A stretch of DNA of 64,000 nt from Klebsiella indica. Lineage in GTDB: Bacteria; Pseudomonadota; Gammaproteobacteria; Enterobacterales; Enterobacteriaceae. This document shows, piece after piece, positions 24,918 through 32,788 of the stretch; positions within the stretch are counted from its first letter, which is position 1, and each line of letters starts with the position of its first letter. A program made the translations under genes and the position numbers. Location: NCBI RefSeq assembly GCF_005860775.1, contig NZ_VCHQ01000019.1, forward strand, positions 58,846-122,845, written 5' to 3'. The notes beneath the pieces were generated by a model. That model made no database searches and was not told the DNA's origin. It saw only the letters and a program-made list of their open reading frames with translations.

Positions 24918-25694
24918 TTATTTACCGCTGAGCGAGTTGTGGATCAGTTCCAGCCAGTTCGGCACGGTCAGATGGAAGGATTCAATCATCTTCATATCGA
25001 AACCACGGAAGAAACCACTCAGAACGAACAACGCGATAATCGCCGCCATCATGACTTTAGTGACGCGGTGCCAGCCGCTCTCTTCCACGCCTTTACCAAT
25101 CAAGATCCCCAACACCAGACCTGGAACCGCATTCCCCATAATCAACTGCGCCGCGCCGCCAAAAATCGTGGCCCAGAAACCGGATTTTTTCCCGGCCTCA
25201 ATCGCCGCCAGCCAGAAGATAACCGGCATCACGGTATTCACCAGCAAGTTTGCCGCGGGTACCAGCACTTTAACCGCCGTCACCTGTAGCGCTTCAGGTA
25301 CTGAAGACGCGGTCAGGTTCAGGAAGGTGACGACGATCATGCCAATAATGCCGCAGGCGATCGCCATCCTCTTCGGGTCATGCAACGTCTCGCCGACATT
25401 GCGGTTTTTGATCATCAGCGCCGCCGCCCCCCAGTTCGGAATAATGCGGTGGTCAACATCCTGGGTGAAGGAGCCTGCTGCGACAGAAGAAGCCCAGGCG
25501 TTGAAGAAAAAACCGAGGCCAAAAGAGAAGTGAGAAGCCGGATCGCCTTCACATGAATTCAGCTCGCCTAATGTACGAAATGCGCCCATCCCTTGCGTGG
25601 TGGGCGCATGAAACATGCGTGCCGCTCCGGCGCCCACACCGACGCCAACCAGGCCGCCGATAATGAGCGATTTTATTAAAATTATCAGGAACAT
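24918..25694 (-). CDS. DUF4311 family membrane protein (putative transporter subunit)
   Basis: The 258-residue protein begins with a Gly-rich helix (LIIGGLVGVGVGAGAARMFHAP) and has six to seven predicted membrane spans. A conserved cytoplasmic-looking loop, TLGELNSCEGDPASHFSFGLGFFFNAWA, lies near residues 40-67. It is an orphan transporter-like family found beside DUF4310, DUF4312 and DUF2620. E. coli YhfT may be a distant functional analogue. The gene is tightly packed between DUF4312 (21 bp) and DUF4310 (12 bp). Confidence 0.78.
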   Translation of the reverse strand: MFLIILIKSLIIGGLVGVGVGAGAARMFHAPTTQGMGAFRTLGELNSCEGDPASHFSFGLGFFFNAWASSVAAGSFTQDVDHRIIPNWGAAALMIKNRNVGETLHDPKRMAIACGIIGMIVVTFLNLTASSVPEALQVTAVKVLVPAANLLVNTVMPVIFWLAAIEAGKKSGFWATIFGGAAQLIMGNAVPGLVLGILIGKGVEESGWHRVTKVMMAAIIALFVLSGFFRGFDMKMIESFHLTVPNWLELIHNSLSGK

Positions 25695-25715
25695 AGTCTG
25701 ACCCTTTGGTGAAAA

Positions 25716-26021
25716 TCAGGTTTGCGTGACGAAATCCACTTTATCGAGATTAATGGCCGTCACGGTGACGGTAACATTCAGCTCAACGCTGTAAGTCCGT
25801 CGCTCACGGCGCAAAAAGATGAACAAGAACGCCTCTTTTCGTATCGCTTCACGCGCATAAACAACCTCCACATCCTGTGGCTCAATACGCAGTAAGATAT
25901 GCGGCGACGTTTTCATGACCATCGCCTGTACATGGTTCAGAGCATCGGCAAAGGCCCGCGCTTTGCTCTCGCCTTTGCCGGTAACGCTCACCGTAACGGT
26001 GAATTGCTCTTTCATACTCAC
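25716..26021 (-). CDS. DUF4312 family small protein
   Basis: The 101-residue protein is soluble and rich in beta-strand patterns: FTVTVSVTGKGESKARAFADALNHVQ, then a central HILLRIEPQDVEVVYAREA and a terminal ELNVTVTVTAINLD. The start is a GTG overlapping the DUF2620 stop by 4 bp, or the ATG two codons later. Nothing indicates a catalytic site. It always travels with DUF4310/4311 in the known cluster, so it may be a cytoplasmic subunit or adaptor of the transporter. Confidence 0.75.
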   Translation of the reverse strand: MSMKEQFTVTVSVTGKGESKARAFADALNHVQAMVMKTSPHILLRIEPQDVEVVYAREAIRKEAFLFIFLRRERRTYSVELNVTVTVTAINLDKVDFVTQT

Positions 26022-26380
26022 ACGCCATACTTCTTCTTCCAGGCTTCGACCAGGCGCTCCCCCAGCTCTTCTTTATCCATAAAGCCGAAACCCAGCACGT
26101 TGTAGCCTTCATTGATCGCGGTGACGCCTTCATCAACGGAGCGCATACCATATTTTGCTTTGTAGCCATGTTTATTCTGCGCGGTGATCGCTCCCGCTCC
26201 GCCGCTGCCGCAGAAAGAGATGCCAAAGGTGGCGTTCTCGGCCTTCATCATGTCGCCCAGTTTCATATCCGCAGCAACGCCAGGTACCACCACTGCGCGA
26301 GCACCGGCTTTTTCCGCACCAGCAGCCACTTTTTGCCCTTTACCCAGGCGGTCGCCAATAACGACGGTAATCTGTTCCAT
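26018..26380 (-). CDS. DUF2620 family (glycine-rich SFCGS) protein, RpiB-like
   Basis: The 120-residue protein contains the signature GISFCGSGGAGAITAQNK (Cys near residue 57) and a C-terminal NVLGFG...EELGERLVEAW. It is the family of E. coli YhfU and of EF_0830. I note that the motif pair CGxG...NK and NVLxFG, with the following EL..(I/L)V.AW, matches the RpiB/LacAB sugar-phosphate isomerase fold. The distance from the Cys to the Gly closing NVLGFG is 43 residues, as I recall it for E. coli RpiB. A carbohydrate isomerase or EIIB-like role is therefore possible. The ribosome site is AGGAG. Confidence 0.8.
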   Translation of the reverse strand: MEQITVVIGDRLGKGQKVAAGAEKAGARAVVVPGVAADMKLGDMMKAENATFGISFCGSGGAGAITAQNKHGYKAKYGMRSVDEGVTAINEGYNVLGFGFMDKEELGERLVEAWKKKYGV

Positions 26381-26389
26381 TTTTTCTCC

Positions 26390-26686
26390 TTATAAATTGT
26401 CTTTCGCGACTTCAAAGTGAACCGACAGCAGCCAGGCTTCTTCATCTGGCAGATTGCCGAATTGCGCGACGACTTCGCGAGCCAATATCATTGAATCGTC
26501 TGAAATCTCTTCGAACAGGCTGGCATCCACTTCCGGCAGCGGCTCGCCGCTGATTGACCGATGGGCCATCGCCCGCACGTGGGAAGTCAGCATTTGCTCC
26601 TGCACGTCATTGGGAACGATGTTGCGATGGCTTAATAGTGCAAAAACCTGCTGCAGCATCTTGTCGGCCAGTTGTTCAGTGAGCAT
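26390..26686 (-). CDS. PRD-domain protein, first gene of the accessory operon
   Basis: I chose ATG 26686, behind GAGGAA, giving 98 residues that make a single PRD domain with conserved His residues in TSHVRAMAHRS and LSVHFEVAK. A GTG start 42 bp upstream is in frame but has a weaker ribosome site. Stand-alone PRD proteins of this family (EF_0829, E. coli YhfY) lack any DNA- or RNA-binding domain, so this one probably senses or relays PTS phosphorylation to the operon's regulator or transporter. DUF2620 follows 9 bp later. Confidence 0.78.
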   Translation of the reverse strand: MLTEQLADKMLQQVFALLSHRNIVPNDVQEQMLTSHVRAMAHRSISGEPLPEVDASLFEEISDDSMILAREVVAQFGNLPDEEAWLLSVHFEVAKDNL

Positions 26687-27006
26687 GGCCTGTTCCTCTG
26701 AGACGTTTGTTACCGCTCCGTTATTCACTTACGTTTCCCCGTTGATATCTCTGGGGATAAAACTAATACTGAGGAGAAAGAGTTTGTAGCGAGTTGTTTT
26801 CCACTTCGAAGTGGAAAGATGGACGGCTGATGCGATCTTGATCACATAAACATGAGTAGAATGTTCTTTTTTACATATTATTGTGACGCATATCACAATA
26901 TAGAGACATCAACAAGGCGGGTATAGCGGAACAGAAAAGCGGAAAAATGTGACGGGACGACGCTTTTTCGTTGCAGGAGGACACAACGCCCTCCTGAAAA
27001 AAGAAA
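26687..27006 (-). promoter_or_regulatory. Control region of the accessory operon: two CRP sites and a 20-bp palindrome
   Basis: TGTGA-N6-TCACA at 26882-26897 is a perfect CRP site. TGCGA-N6-TCACA at 26831-26846 is a one-mismatch second site. TTTCCACTTCGAAGTGGAAA at 26798-26817 is a perfect palindrome and a candidate operator for the PRD regulator. A hairpin (CAGGAGG/CCTCCTG, 26974-26996) near the cybC end lacks a U-run downstream on its strand. No gene is present. Catabolite-controlled, inducible expression is implied. Confidence 0.7.
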
Positions 27007-27393
27007 TTAGCGGTACTTCTTGTGATAAGTATTACGGGTGGTTTTAAACTCTTCCGCTGCAGCCCGGGCCTCTTTGATTTTACCTTCGTCAGCGAACTTC
27101 AACGCTCCGTCTATCTGACCAATCAGCACATCCAGACCATGACGATAATCTTTCATTTCCGCGCTATCGGCGGCTTTACCTTCCAGCCGGGGCGGCGTCT
27201 CTTTCTGGGCGTCGACCGCCGCAGTACGCATCTTATTCAGCGCCGCTTTCAGTTCGCCGGCATCCGACGTTTTCTGCACCACTTGCAGATTCTCGGCGAG
27301 GGTATCCATATCTTCGCCCAGATCGGCAAAAGCCGAAGCCGAACCGAGGGCGAAAGCAGAGACAGCCAGCATCGCTAACAGTTTTTTACGCAT
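27007..27393 (-). CDS. cybC: Soluble cytochrome b562
   Basis: The 128-residue precursor has a signal peptide ([19 protein letters not shown]) and a four-helix bundle of about 106 residues. The haem ligands are visible: Met in [12 protein letters not shown] (Met7 of the mature protein) and His in RNTYHKKYR near the C-terminus. It is a periplasmic electron carrier of uncertain partner. The gene is full length; in E. coli K-12 I recall the copy being N-terminally damaged. It lies 36 bp after pmbA. Confidence 0.95.
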   Translation of the reverse strand: MRKKLLAMLAVSAFALGSASAFADLGEDMDTLAENLQVVQKTSDAGELKAALNKMRTAAVDAQKETPPRLEGKAADSAEMKDYRHGLDVLIGQIDGALKFADEGKIKEARAAAEEFKTTRNTYHKKYR

Positions 27394-27429
27394 TGCTCAC
27401 TTCCTTTTTTATTATTAAGCAAACAGGTA

Positions 27430-28782
27430 TTATTGCCCGGCGATTTTCATCTCCGGCAGCAGTACGGAACCGCACTGAATGTTGCTGCGCGTTTCGATAT
27501 CGTCGCCGATGGTCACGATATTACGCCACATTTCTTTCAGATTTCCTGCAATGGTGATTTCACTGACCGGATACTGAATTTCGCCGTTTTCTACCCAGAA
27601 GCCAGATGCGCCGCGTGAGTAGTCGCCGGTGATGCCGCTTACACCCTGCCCCATCAGTTCCGTCACGACAAGACCGGTACCCATCTCTTTAAGCAACTTT
27701 GCAAAACTCAAACCGCGGCCGCTGATGCGCCAGTTGTGGATACCGCCCGCGTGGCCGGTACTTTTTAACCCCAGCTTACGGGCAGAATAGTTAGTCAGTA
27801 GCCACTGGGTTAGCACGCCGTCTTTAACGATATCACGACGTTCGGTACGCACGCCTTCGCTATCAAACGGGGTGGAAGCCAACCCTTTCAGCAGATGCGG
27901 ATGCTCTTCAATGGTCAGCCAGTCCGGCAGGATCTGGCTACCCAAAGCATCAAGCAGGAAGGTGGATTTACGATAAACAGCACTGCCGGCAATCGCCCCG
28001 ACCAGATGACCAAACAACCCGGTGGCCACTTCACTGGCGAAAATCACCGGCGCTTTCATCGTCGACAGCTTGCGTGGCGACAGACGTGACAGCGTGCGGC
28101 GAGCGCACTCCTCGCCAACCCACTCCGGCGATTGCAGATCGTCAATCGCCCGACCAAGTGTGTAGGCGTAATCGCGTTCCATATCGCCCTGCTCTTCGGC
28201 AATCACGCAACTGGAGAGTGAATGGCGAGTAGAGCAGTAGCTTTGCAGCATACCGTGGCTGTTGCCGAATACTTTGATACCGTAGTGGCTATTAAAGCTG
28301 CCGCCTTCGGTATTATTGATGCGTTTATCCGCTTTCAGCGCCGCCTGCTCTGCCCGGGATGCCAGTTCAATGGCTTCATCCGGGGAAACGTCCGCCGGGT
28401 GGAACAGGTCGAGATCCGGCGCCTCAAAGGCCAGCAGCGCTTTATCCGCCACGCCCGCGCACGGATCGGGCGAGGTGTAACGGGCAATATCTAATGCCGC
28501 CTGCACCGTGCGGGCAATCGCCTGTGGGCTAAGGTCCGTCGAGGAGGCGCTGCCTTTACGGTTCTGGTGATAAACGGTGATGCCTAATGCGCCATCGCTA
28601 TTAAATTCTACGTTCTCCACTTCGCCGTAGCGGGTGCTGACGCCGATGCCGGTCGTTTTGCTGACGGAGACTTCCGCACCGTCGGATTTGCCTGCCGCCA
28701 GTTCCAGCGCCGTGGTCACGGCCTCTTCCAGCGTCTTACGCTGTTGTGCAACTTGAGAGATGACTTTCATCGCTAATGCCAT
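27430..28782 (-). CDS. pmbA: Metalloprotease PmbA (TldE)
   Basis: The 450-residue protein is the TldE half of the TldD/TldE protease, which processes microcin B17 and degrades CcdA and similar unfolded peptides. I chose ATG 28782 because [10 protein letters not shown] is the E. coli start and gives the same length; the frame stays open upstream to 29148 only by chance, opposite yjgA. The C-terminal [20 protein letters not shown] matches. TldE lacks the metal site carried by TldD, so it works as a partner. Confidence 0.95.
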   Translation of the reverse strand: MALAMKVISQVAQQRKTLEEAVTTALELAAGKSDGAEVSVSKTTGIGVSTRYGEVENVEFNSDGALGITVYHQNRKGSASSTDLSPQAIARTVQAALDIARYTSPDPCAGVADKALLAFEAPDLDLFHPADVSPDEAIELASRAEQAALKADKRINNTEGGSFNSHYGIKVFGNSHGMLQSYCSTRHSLSSCVIAEEQGDMERDYAYTLGRAIDDLQSPEWVGEECARRTLSRLSPRKLSTMKAPVIFASEVATGLFGHLVGAIAGSAVYRKSTFLLDALGSQILPDWLTIEEHPHLLKGLASTPFDSEGVRTERRDIVKDGVLTQWLLTNYSARKLGLKSTGHAGGIHNWRISGRGLSFAKLLKEMGTGLVVTELMGQGVSGITGDYSRGASGFWVENGEIQYPVSEITIAGNLKEMWRNIVTIGDDIETRSNIQCGSVLLPEMKIAGQ

Positions 28783-28876
28783 AATGTAAGAAGGAGTTAA
28801 CTGAAGTCTAACAGAGAACCGTTTTTCAGTGCGCGCCTTAACTGGTAACATTAGCCTCTTTTTTAAGGAACCTGAA

Positions 28877-29428
28877 ATGACAAAGCAGCCCAAAGACTGG
28901 CTCGACGACGTTCCCGGTGATGACGTCGAAGATGAAGACGATGAAATTATCTGGGTCAGTAAAAGTGAAATTAAGCGCGACGCGGAAGAGCTCAAGCGTC
29001 TTGGCGCGGAAATGGTCGAGCTGGGAAAAAACGCGCTGGATAAAATCCCGCTGGATACTGACTTGCGTGACGCCATTGAACTCGCCCAGCGAATCAAGAA
29101 AGAAGGCCGTCGCCGCCAGCTACAGTTAATTGGGAAGTTGCTGCGCAATCGTGATGTGGAACCGATTCGTCAGGCGCTGGACAAGCTGAAGAACCGCCAC
29201 AATCAGCAAGTTGCACTGTTCCATAAACTTGAACAGATCCGCGATCGTCTGCTTGATAATGGTGACGATGCCGTTGCGGAAGTACTGAATCTGTGGCCTG
29301 ACGCCGACCGTCAGCAGCTACGTTCGCTTATCCGTAACGCCAAAAAAGAGAAAGAAGGCAACAAGCCGCCGAAGTCCGCGCGTCTTATCTTCCAGTATCT
29401 GCGTGAACTGGCCGAGAGCGAAGGCTAA
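28877..29428 (+). CDS. darP: Ribosome-associated 50S assembly factor YjgA/DarP
   Basis: The 183-residue, highly charged helical protein matches E. coli YjgA (DUF615): an acidic N-terminus ([22 protein letters not shown]) followed by Lys/Arg-rich helices and a [18 protein letters not shown] end. DarP binds late 50S precursors. I chose ATG 28877, preceded by AAGGAA; an in-frame GTG at 28829 would run into the divergent pmbA leader. It is divergent from pmbA with 94 bp between. Confidence 0.95.
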   Translation: MTKQPKDWLDDVPGDDVEDEDDEIIWVSKSEIKRDAEELKRLGAEMVELGKNALDKIPLDTDLRDAIELAQRIKKEGRRRQLQLIGKLLRNRDVEPIRQALDKLKNRHNQQVALFHKLEQIRDRLLDNGDDAVAEVLNLWPDADRQQLRSLIRNAKKEKEGNKPPKSARLIFQYLRELAESEG

Positions 29429-29987
29429 GTTTTCCCGACCTCCCGGATTATGGCCGATGCCCGATCCGGGCGCCGATGTGAATATTCGTGACTGCTCGTA
29501 AAACCGCAGTCATGTTCCCTGGCAGCGGTGAAGTCGAGGGCAAATTGAATATTTTATTCACTTAAAGGTTTAAATGTTTCATTTTTATCTTGAATGACTT
29601 TTATATTTAACTTTTATTTTACATAATCATTTATCTTTTTCTCACTATTGCCTCATTTTCAGGTTCATCAGCGAATCCAGAATAAACATATCTCTTTGTT
29701 TTTATTAATCTCGACATAAAAGTCCGCTTGTTAAAGCGCTGCTCTTTTCAGCAGTTTGCTTATCTTTGATCCATCTCTCAAAACGGTTTTTGTATTTCAT
29801 TCATTATTCTAATTGAAAAATAAATTTCATTATGGCGTGAATAAAAACCGAATCACACGTTGGCACATTCCGATCGGTCAGTTCTGTTAATTAAAACCAG
29901 GCATCTGCAGTGGCGGACGGTTTGGCGTCATTACAGTTAAGGCACGCGTTTTACTTAAGAGAATTGAATCCCTTATGGAGAAAACTT
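29429..29987. other. AT-rich intergenic region upstream of the AdhE-like gene (559 bp)
   Basis: No gene is supported. CCCGGAT..ATCCGGG (about 29442-29470) and TGACTGC..GCAGTCA (about 29489-29513) are hairpins that may end darP. From about 29550 to 29860 the sequence is strikingly AT-rich with T-runs, unlike its surroundings, as expected of an H-NS-bound promoter of acquired DNA. CCGATCGG occurs at about 29870. No regulator gene lies nearby. Confidence 0.6.
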
Positions 29988-32657
29988 ATGTCACTCATAA
30001 CCAGTAATGACGATCTCGACGCCCTGGTCGCACGGGTACGAAAAGCGCAGCAGGCGTATGCGACCTTTCCTCAGGAGAAAGTCGACAAAATATTCCGCGC
30101 CGCGGCGCTGGCCGCTGCCGATGCTCGTATTCCGCTGGCAAAAATGGCGGTCGCCGAGTCCGGCATGGGCATCGTTGAAGATAAAGTCATTAAAAATCAC
30201 TTCGCTTCCGAATATATCTACAACGCCTATAAAGATGAAAAAACCTGCGGGGTGCTTAGCGAGGATGAAGCCTTCGGCACGATCACTATCGCCGAACCCA
30301 TCGGGCTGATCTGCGGCATTGTTCCCACCACCAACCCGACCTCCACCGCCATTTTTAAATCGCTGATTAGCTTAAAAACCCGTAATGGGATCATCTTTTC
30401 TCCGCATCCGCGGGCGAAAAATGCCACTAATCGTGCAGCGGAAATCGTACTGCGCGCAGCAGTCGAAGCCGGTGCGCCGCCGGATATCATTGGCTGGATT
30501 AACGAGCCAACCGTTGAATTATCTAACCGACTGATGCACCACCCGGATATCAATCTGATCCTCGCGACCGGTGGGCCGGGCATGGTGAAAGCCGCTTACA
30601 GTTCCGGTAAACCAGCAATTGGCGTCGGTGCAGGCAACACGCCGGTGGTAATTGATGAAACTGCCGATGTGAAGCGCGCGGTGGCCTCTATTCTGATGTC
30701 AAAAACCTTCGATAACGGCGTTATCTGCGCCTCCGAACAGTCGGTCGTGGTGGTGGATGCCGTCTATGACGCGGTTCGCCAGCGCTTTGCCAGCCACGGC
30801 GGCTATCTGCTGCAGGGCAAAGAACTGAAAGCGGTTCAGGGAATTCTGCTAAAAAATGGCGCGCTCAATGCGGCGATTGTCGGCCAGTCGGCGGTTAAAA
30901 TCGCCGAAATGGCCGGGATCAGCGTTCCTGTGGAGACCAAAATTTTAATTGGCGAAGTCAACGTTATCGATGACAGCGAGCCTTTTGCCCATGAGAAGCT
31001 TTCGCCGACGCTGGCGATGTACCGGGCAAAAGATTTTGCCGACGCCGTGAAAAAAGCGGTGAAGCTGGTGGATATGGGCGGTATCGGCCACACCTCTTGT
31101 CTCTATACCGATCAGGATAACCAGTCAGACCGGGTAATGGCTTTTGGCGAAAAAATGAAAACCGCACGCATTCTGATTAATACCCCGACCTCCCATGGCG
31201 GGATCGGCGATCTCTATAACTTCAGTCTCGCCCCTTCCCTGACGCTGGGCTGCGGCTCCTGGGGGGGGAACTCCATCTCGGAAAACGTCGGGCCTAAGCA
31301 CTTGATTAACAAGAAAACCGTGGCTAAGCGAGCTGAAAATATGCTGTGGCATAAACTTCCCAAATCTATCTATTTTCGCCGCGGTTCCCTGCCCATCGCC
31401 CTGGCGGAAGTGATCGGCGATGGCCATAAGCGCGCACTGCTCGTGACTGACCGCTTCCTGTTTAACAATGGCTATGCTGACCAGATCACCTCCGTGCTGA
31501 AAGCGGCTGGCGTTGAAACTGAAGTTTTCTTTGAAGTTGAAGCAGACCCGACGCTGACTATCGTGCGTAAAGGCGCGGAGCTGGCAAACTCCTTCAAACC
31601 AGACGTGATCATCGCGCTGGGCGGCGGCTCCCCGATGGATGCGGCAAAAATCATGTGGGTCATGTATGAACATCCGGAAACTCACTTTGAAGAGCTGGCG
31701 CTGCGCTTTATGGATATCCGTAAACGTATCTACACCTTTCCGAAAATGGGCGTCAAAGCCCGGATGGTCGCCATCACCACAACGTCGGGCACCGGCTCTG
31801 AAGTGACGCCATTTGCGGTGGTGACCGATGATGCCACCGGACAGAAATATCCGCTGGCAGACTACGCGCTGACCCCGGATATGGCGATTGTCGATGCAAA
31901 TCTGGTAATGGACATGCCGAAATCCCTGTGTGCTTTCGGCGGTCTGGATGCGGTCACGCACGCGCTGGAAGCTTACGTTTCCGTACTGGCGTCCGAGTAT
32001 TCCGATGGCCAGGCGCTGCAGGCGCTGAAACTGCTGAAAGCGTACTTGCCAGCCTCCTATCATGAAGGATCGAAAAACCCGGTGGCCCGTGAACGTGTCC
32101 ATAATGCGGCAACCATCGCCGGGATCGCCTTTGCCAATGCCTTCCTCGGCGTGTGCCACTCTATGGCGCATAAACTGGGTTCCCAGTTCCACATTCCTCA
32201 CGGTCTGGCGAACGCCCTGATGATCTGCAACGTCATCCGTTATAACGCTAACGACAACCCGACCAAGCAGACGGCATTCAGCCAGTATGACCGTCCGCAA
32301 GCCCGCCGTCGTTATGCGGAAATTGCCGACCACCTCGGCCTGAGCGCGCCGGGCGATCGCACCGCGGCGAAAATCGAGAAGCTGCTGGCATGGCTGGAGA
32401 TCCTCAAAGCCGATCTGGGTATTCCAAAATCCATCCGCGAAGCGGGCGTGCAGGAAGCGGATTTCCTGGCTCAGGTAGACAAGCTGTCTGAAGATGCGTT
32501 CGACGATCAGTGTACCGGAGCGAACCCACGCTATCCGCTTATTGCCGAATTAAAACAACTGCTGTTAGACAGCTTCTACGGCAATAAATATACGGAAAAA
32601 CCACGGGTTGCGGCCGCCGAAAAATCCACCAAACCGGAGGCCATCACTGAGAAATAA
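29988..32657 (+). CDS. AdhE-type bifunctional acetaldehyde-CoA/alcohol dehydrogenase (second copy)
   Basis: The 889-residue protein has an N-terminal CoA-acylating aldehyde dehydrogenase domain (about 1-440, catalytic Cys in VICASEQS) and a C-terminal iron-dependent alcohol dehydrogenase domain (about 450-870) with GGGSPMDAAK and the metal motif FGGLDAVTHALE...CHSMAHKLG...HIPHG. It is an AdhE paralogue, not at the usual adhE locus near tdk/oppA. I chose ATG 29988 for its GGAG site 7 bases upstream; the longer ORF start lacks one. It should convert an acyl-CoA and an alcohol through the aldehyde with NADH. It leads the accessory block. Confidence 0.88.
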   Translation: MSLITSNDDLDALVARVRKAQQAYATFPQEKVDKIFRAAALAAADARIPLAKMAVAESGMGIVEDKVIKNHFASEYIYNAYKDEKTCGVLSEDEAFGTITIAEPIGLICGIVPTTNPTSTAIFKSLISLKTRNGIIFSPHPRAKNATNRAAEIVLRAAVEAGAPPDIIGWINEPTVELSNRLMHHPDINLILATGGPGMVKAAYSSGKPAIGVGAGNTPVVIDETADVKRAVASILMSKTFDNGVICASEQSVVVVDAVYDAVRQRFASHGGYLLQGKELKAVQGILLKNGALNAAIVGQSAVKIAEMAGISVPVETKILIGEVNVIDDSEPFAHEKLSPTLAMYRAKDFADAVKKAVKLVDMGGIGHTSCLYTDQDNQSDRVMAFGEKMKTARILINTPTSHGGIGDLYNFSLAPSLTLGCGSWGGNSISENVGPKHLINKKTVAKRAENMLWHKLPKSIYFRRGSLPIALAEVIGDGHKRALLVTDRFLFNNGYADQITSVLKAAGVETEVFFEVEADPTLTIVRKGAELANSFKPDVIIALGGGSPMDAAKIMWVMYEHPETHFEELALRFMDIRKRIYTFPKMGVKARMVAITTTSGTGSEVTPFAVVTDDATGQKYPLADYALTPDMAIVDANLVMDMPKSLCAFGGLDAVTHALEAYVSVLASEYSDGQALQALKLLKAYLPASYHEGSKNPVARERVHNAATIAGIAFANAFLGVCHSMAHKLGSQFHIPHGLANALMICNVIRYNANDNPTKQTAFSQYDRPQARRRYAEIADHLGLSAPGDRTAAKIEKLLAWLEILKADLGIPKSIREAGVQEADFLAQVDKLSEDAFDDQCTGANPRYPLIAELKQLLLDSFYGNKYTEKPRVAAAEKSTKPEAITEK

Positions 32658-32705
32658 CAACTGTGTCGCCTGACAGATTCACACGAGTCCCTGACCCGGC
32701 AGCAG

Positions 32706-32727
32706 AAAATTAACCATGGGTTATTTT
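32706..32727. other. Palindrome between AdhE-like and ALDH genes
   Basis: AAAATTAACC and GGTTATTTT arms face each other around an ATGG centre (AAAATNAACCATGGGTTNTTTT form). It lies about 60 bp before the next start and could be an operator or a processing hairpin. Confidence 0.4.
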
Positions 32728-32788
32728 CGCCGCCAGGTCAGAACCTGATTTTTAGAGCACGTAGAACGATATCATCATGGAGAAAAAT

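Noticed and set aside
28783..29148. Upstream extension of pmbA
   Set aside because: Antisense to darP and not part of the E. coli protein; the ATG at 28782 gives the exact family length.
29748..29790. FNR site before the AdhE-like gene
   Set aside because: TTGAT is present near 29767 but no ATCAA half-site lies at the right distance.
31125..32333. 402-codon minus-strand ORF inside the AdhE-like gene
   Set aside because: Antisense to a long domain-complete CDS and without any family signature.
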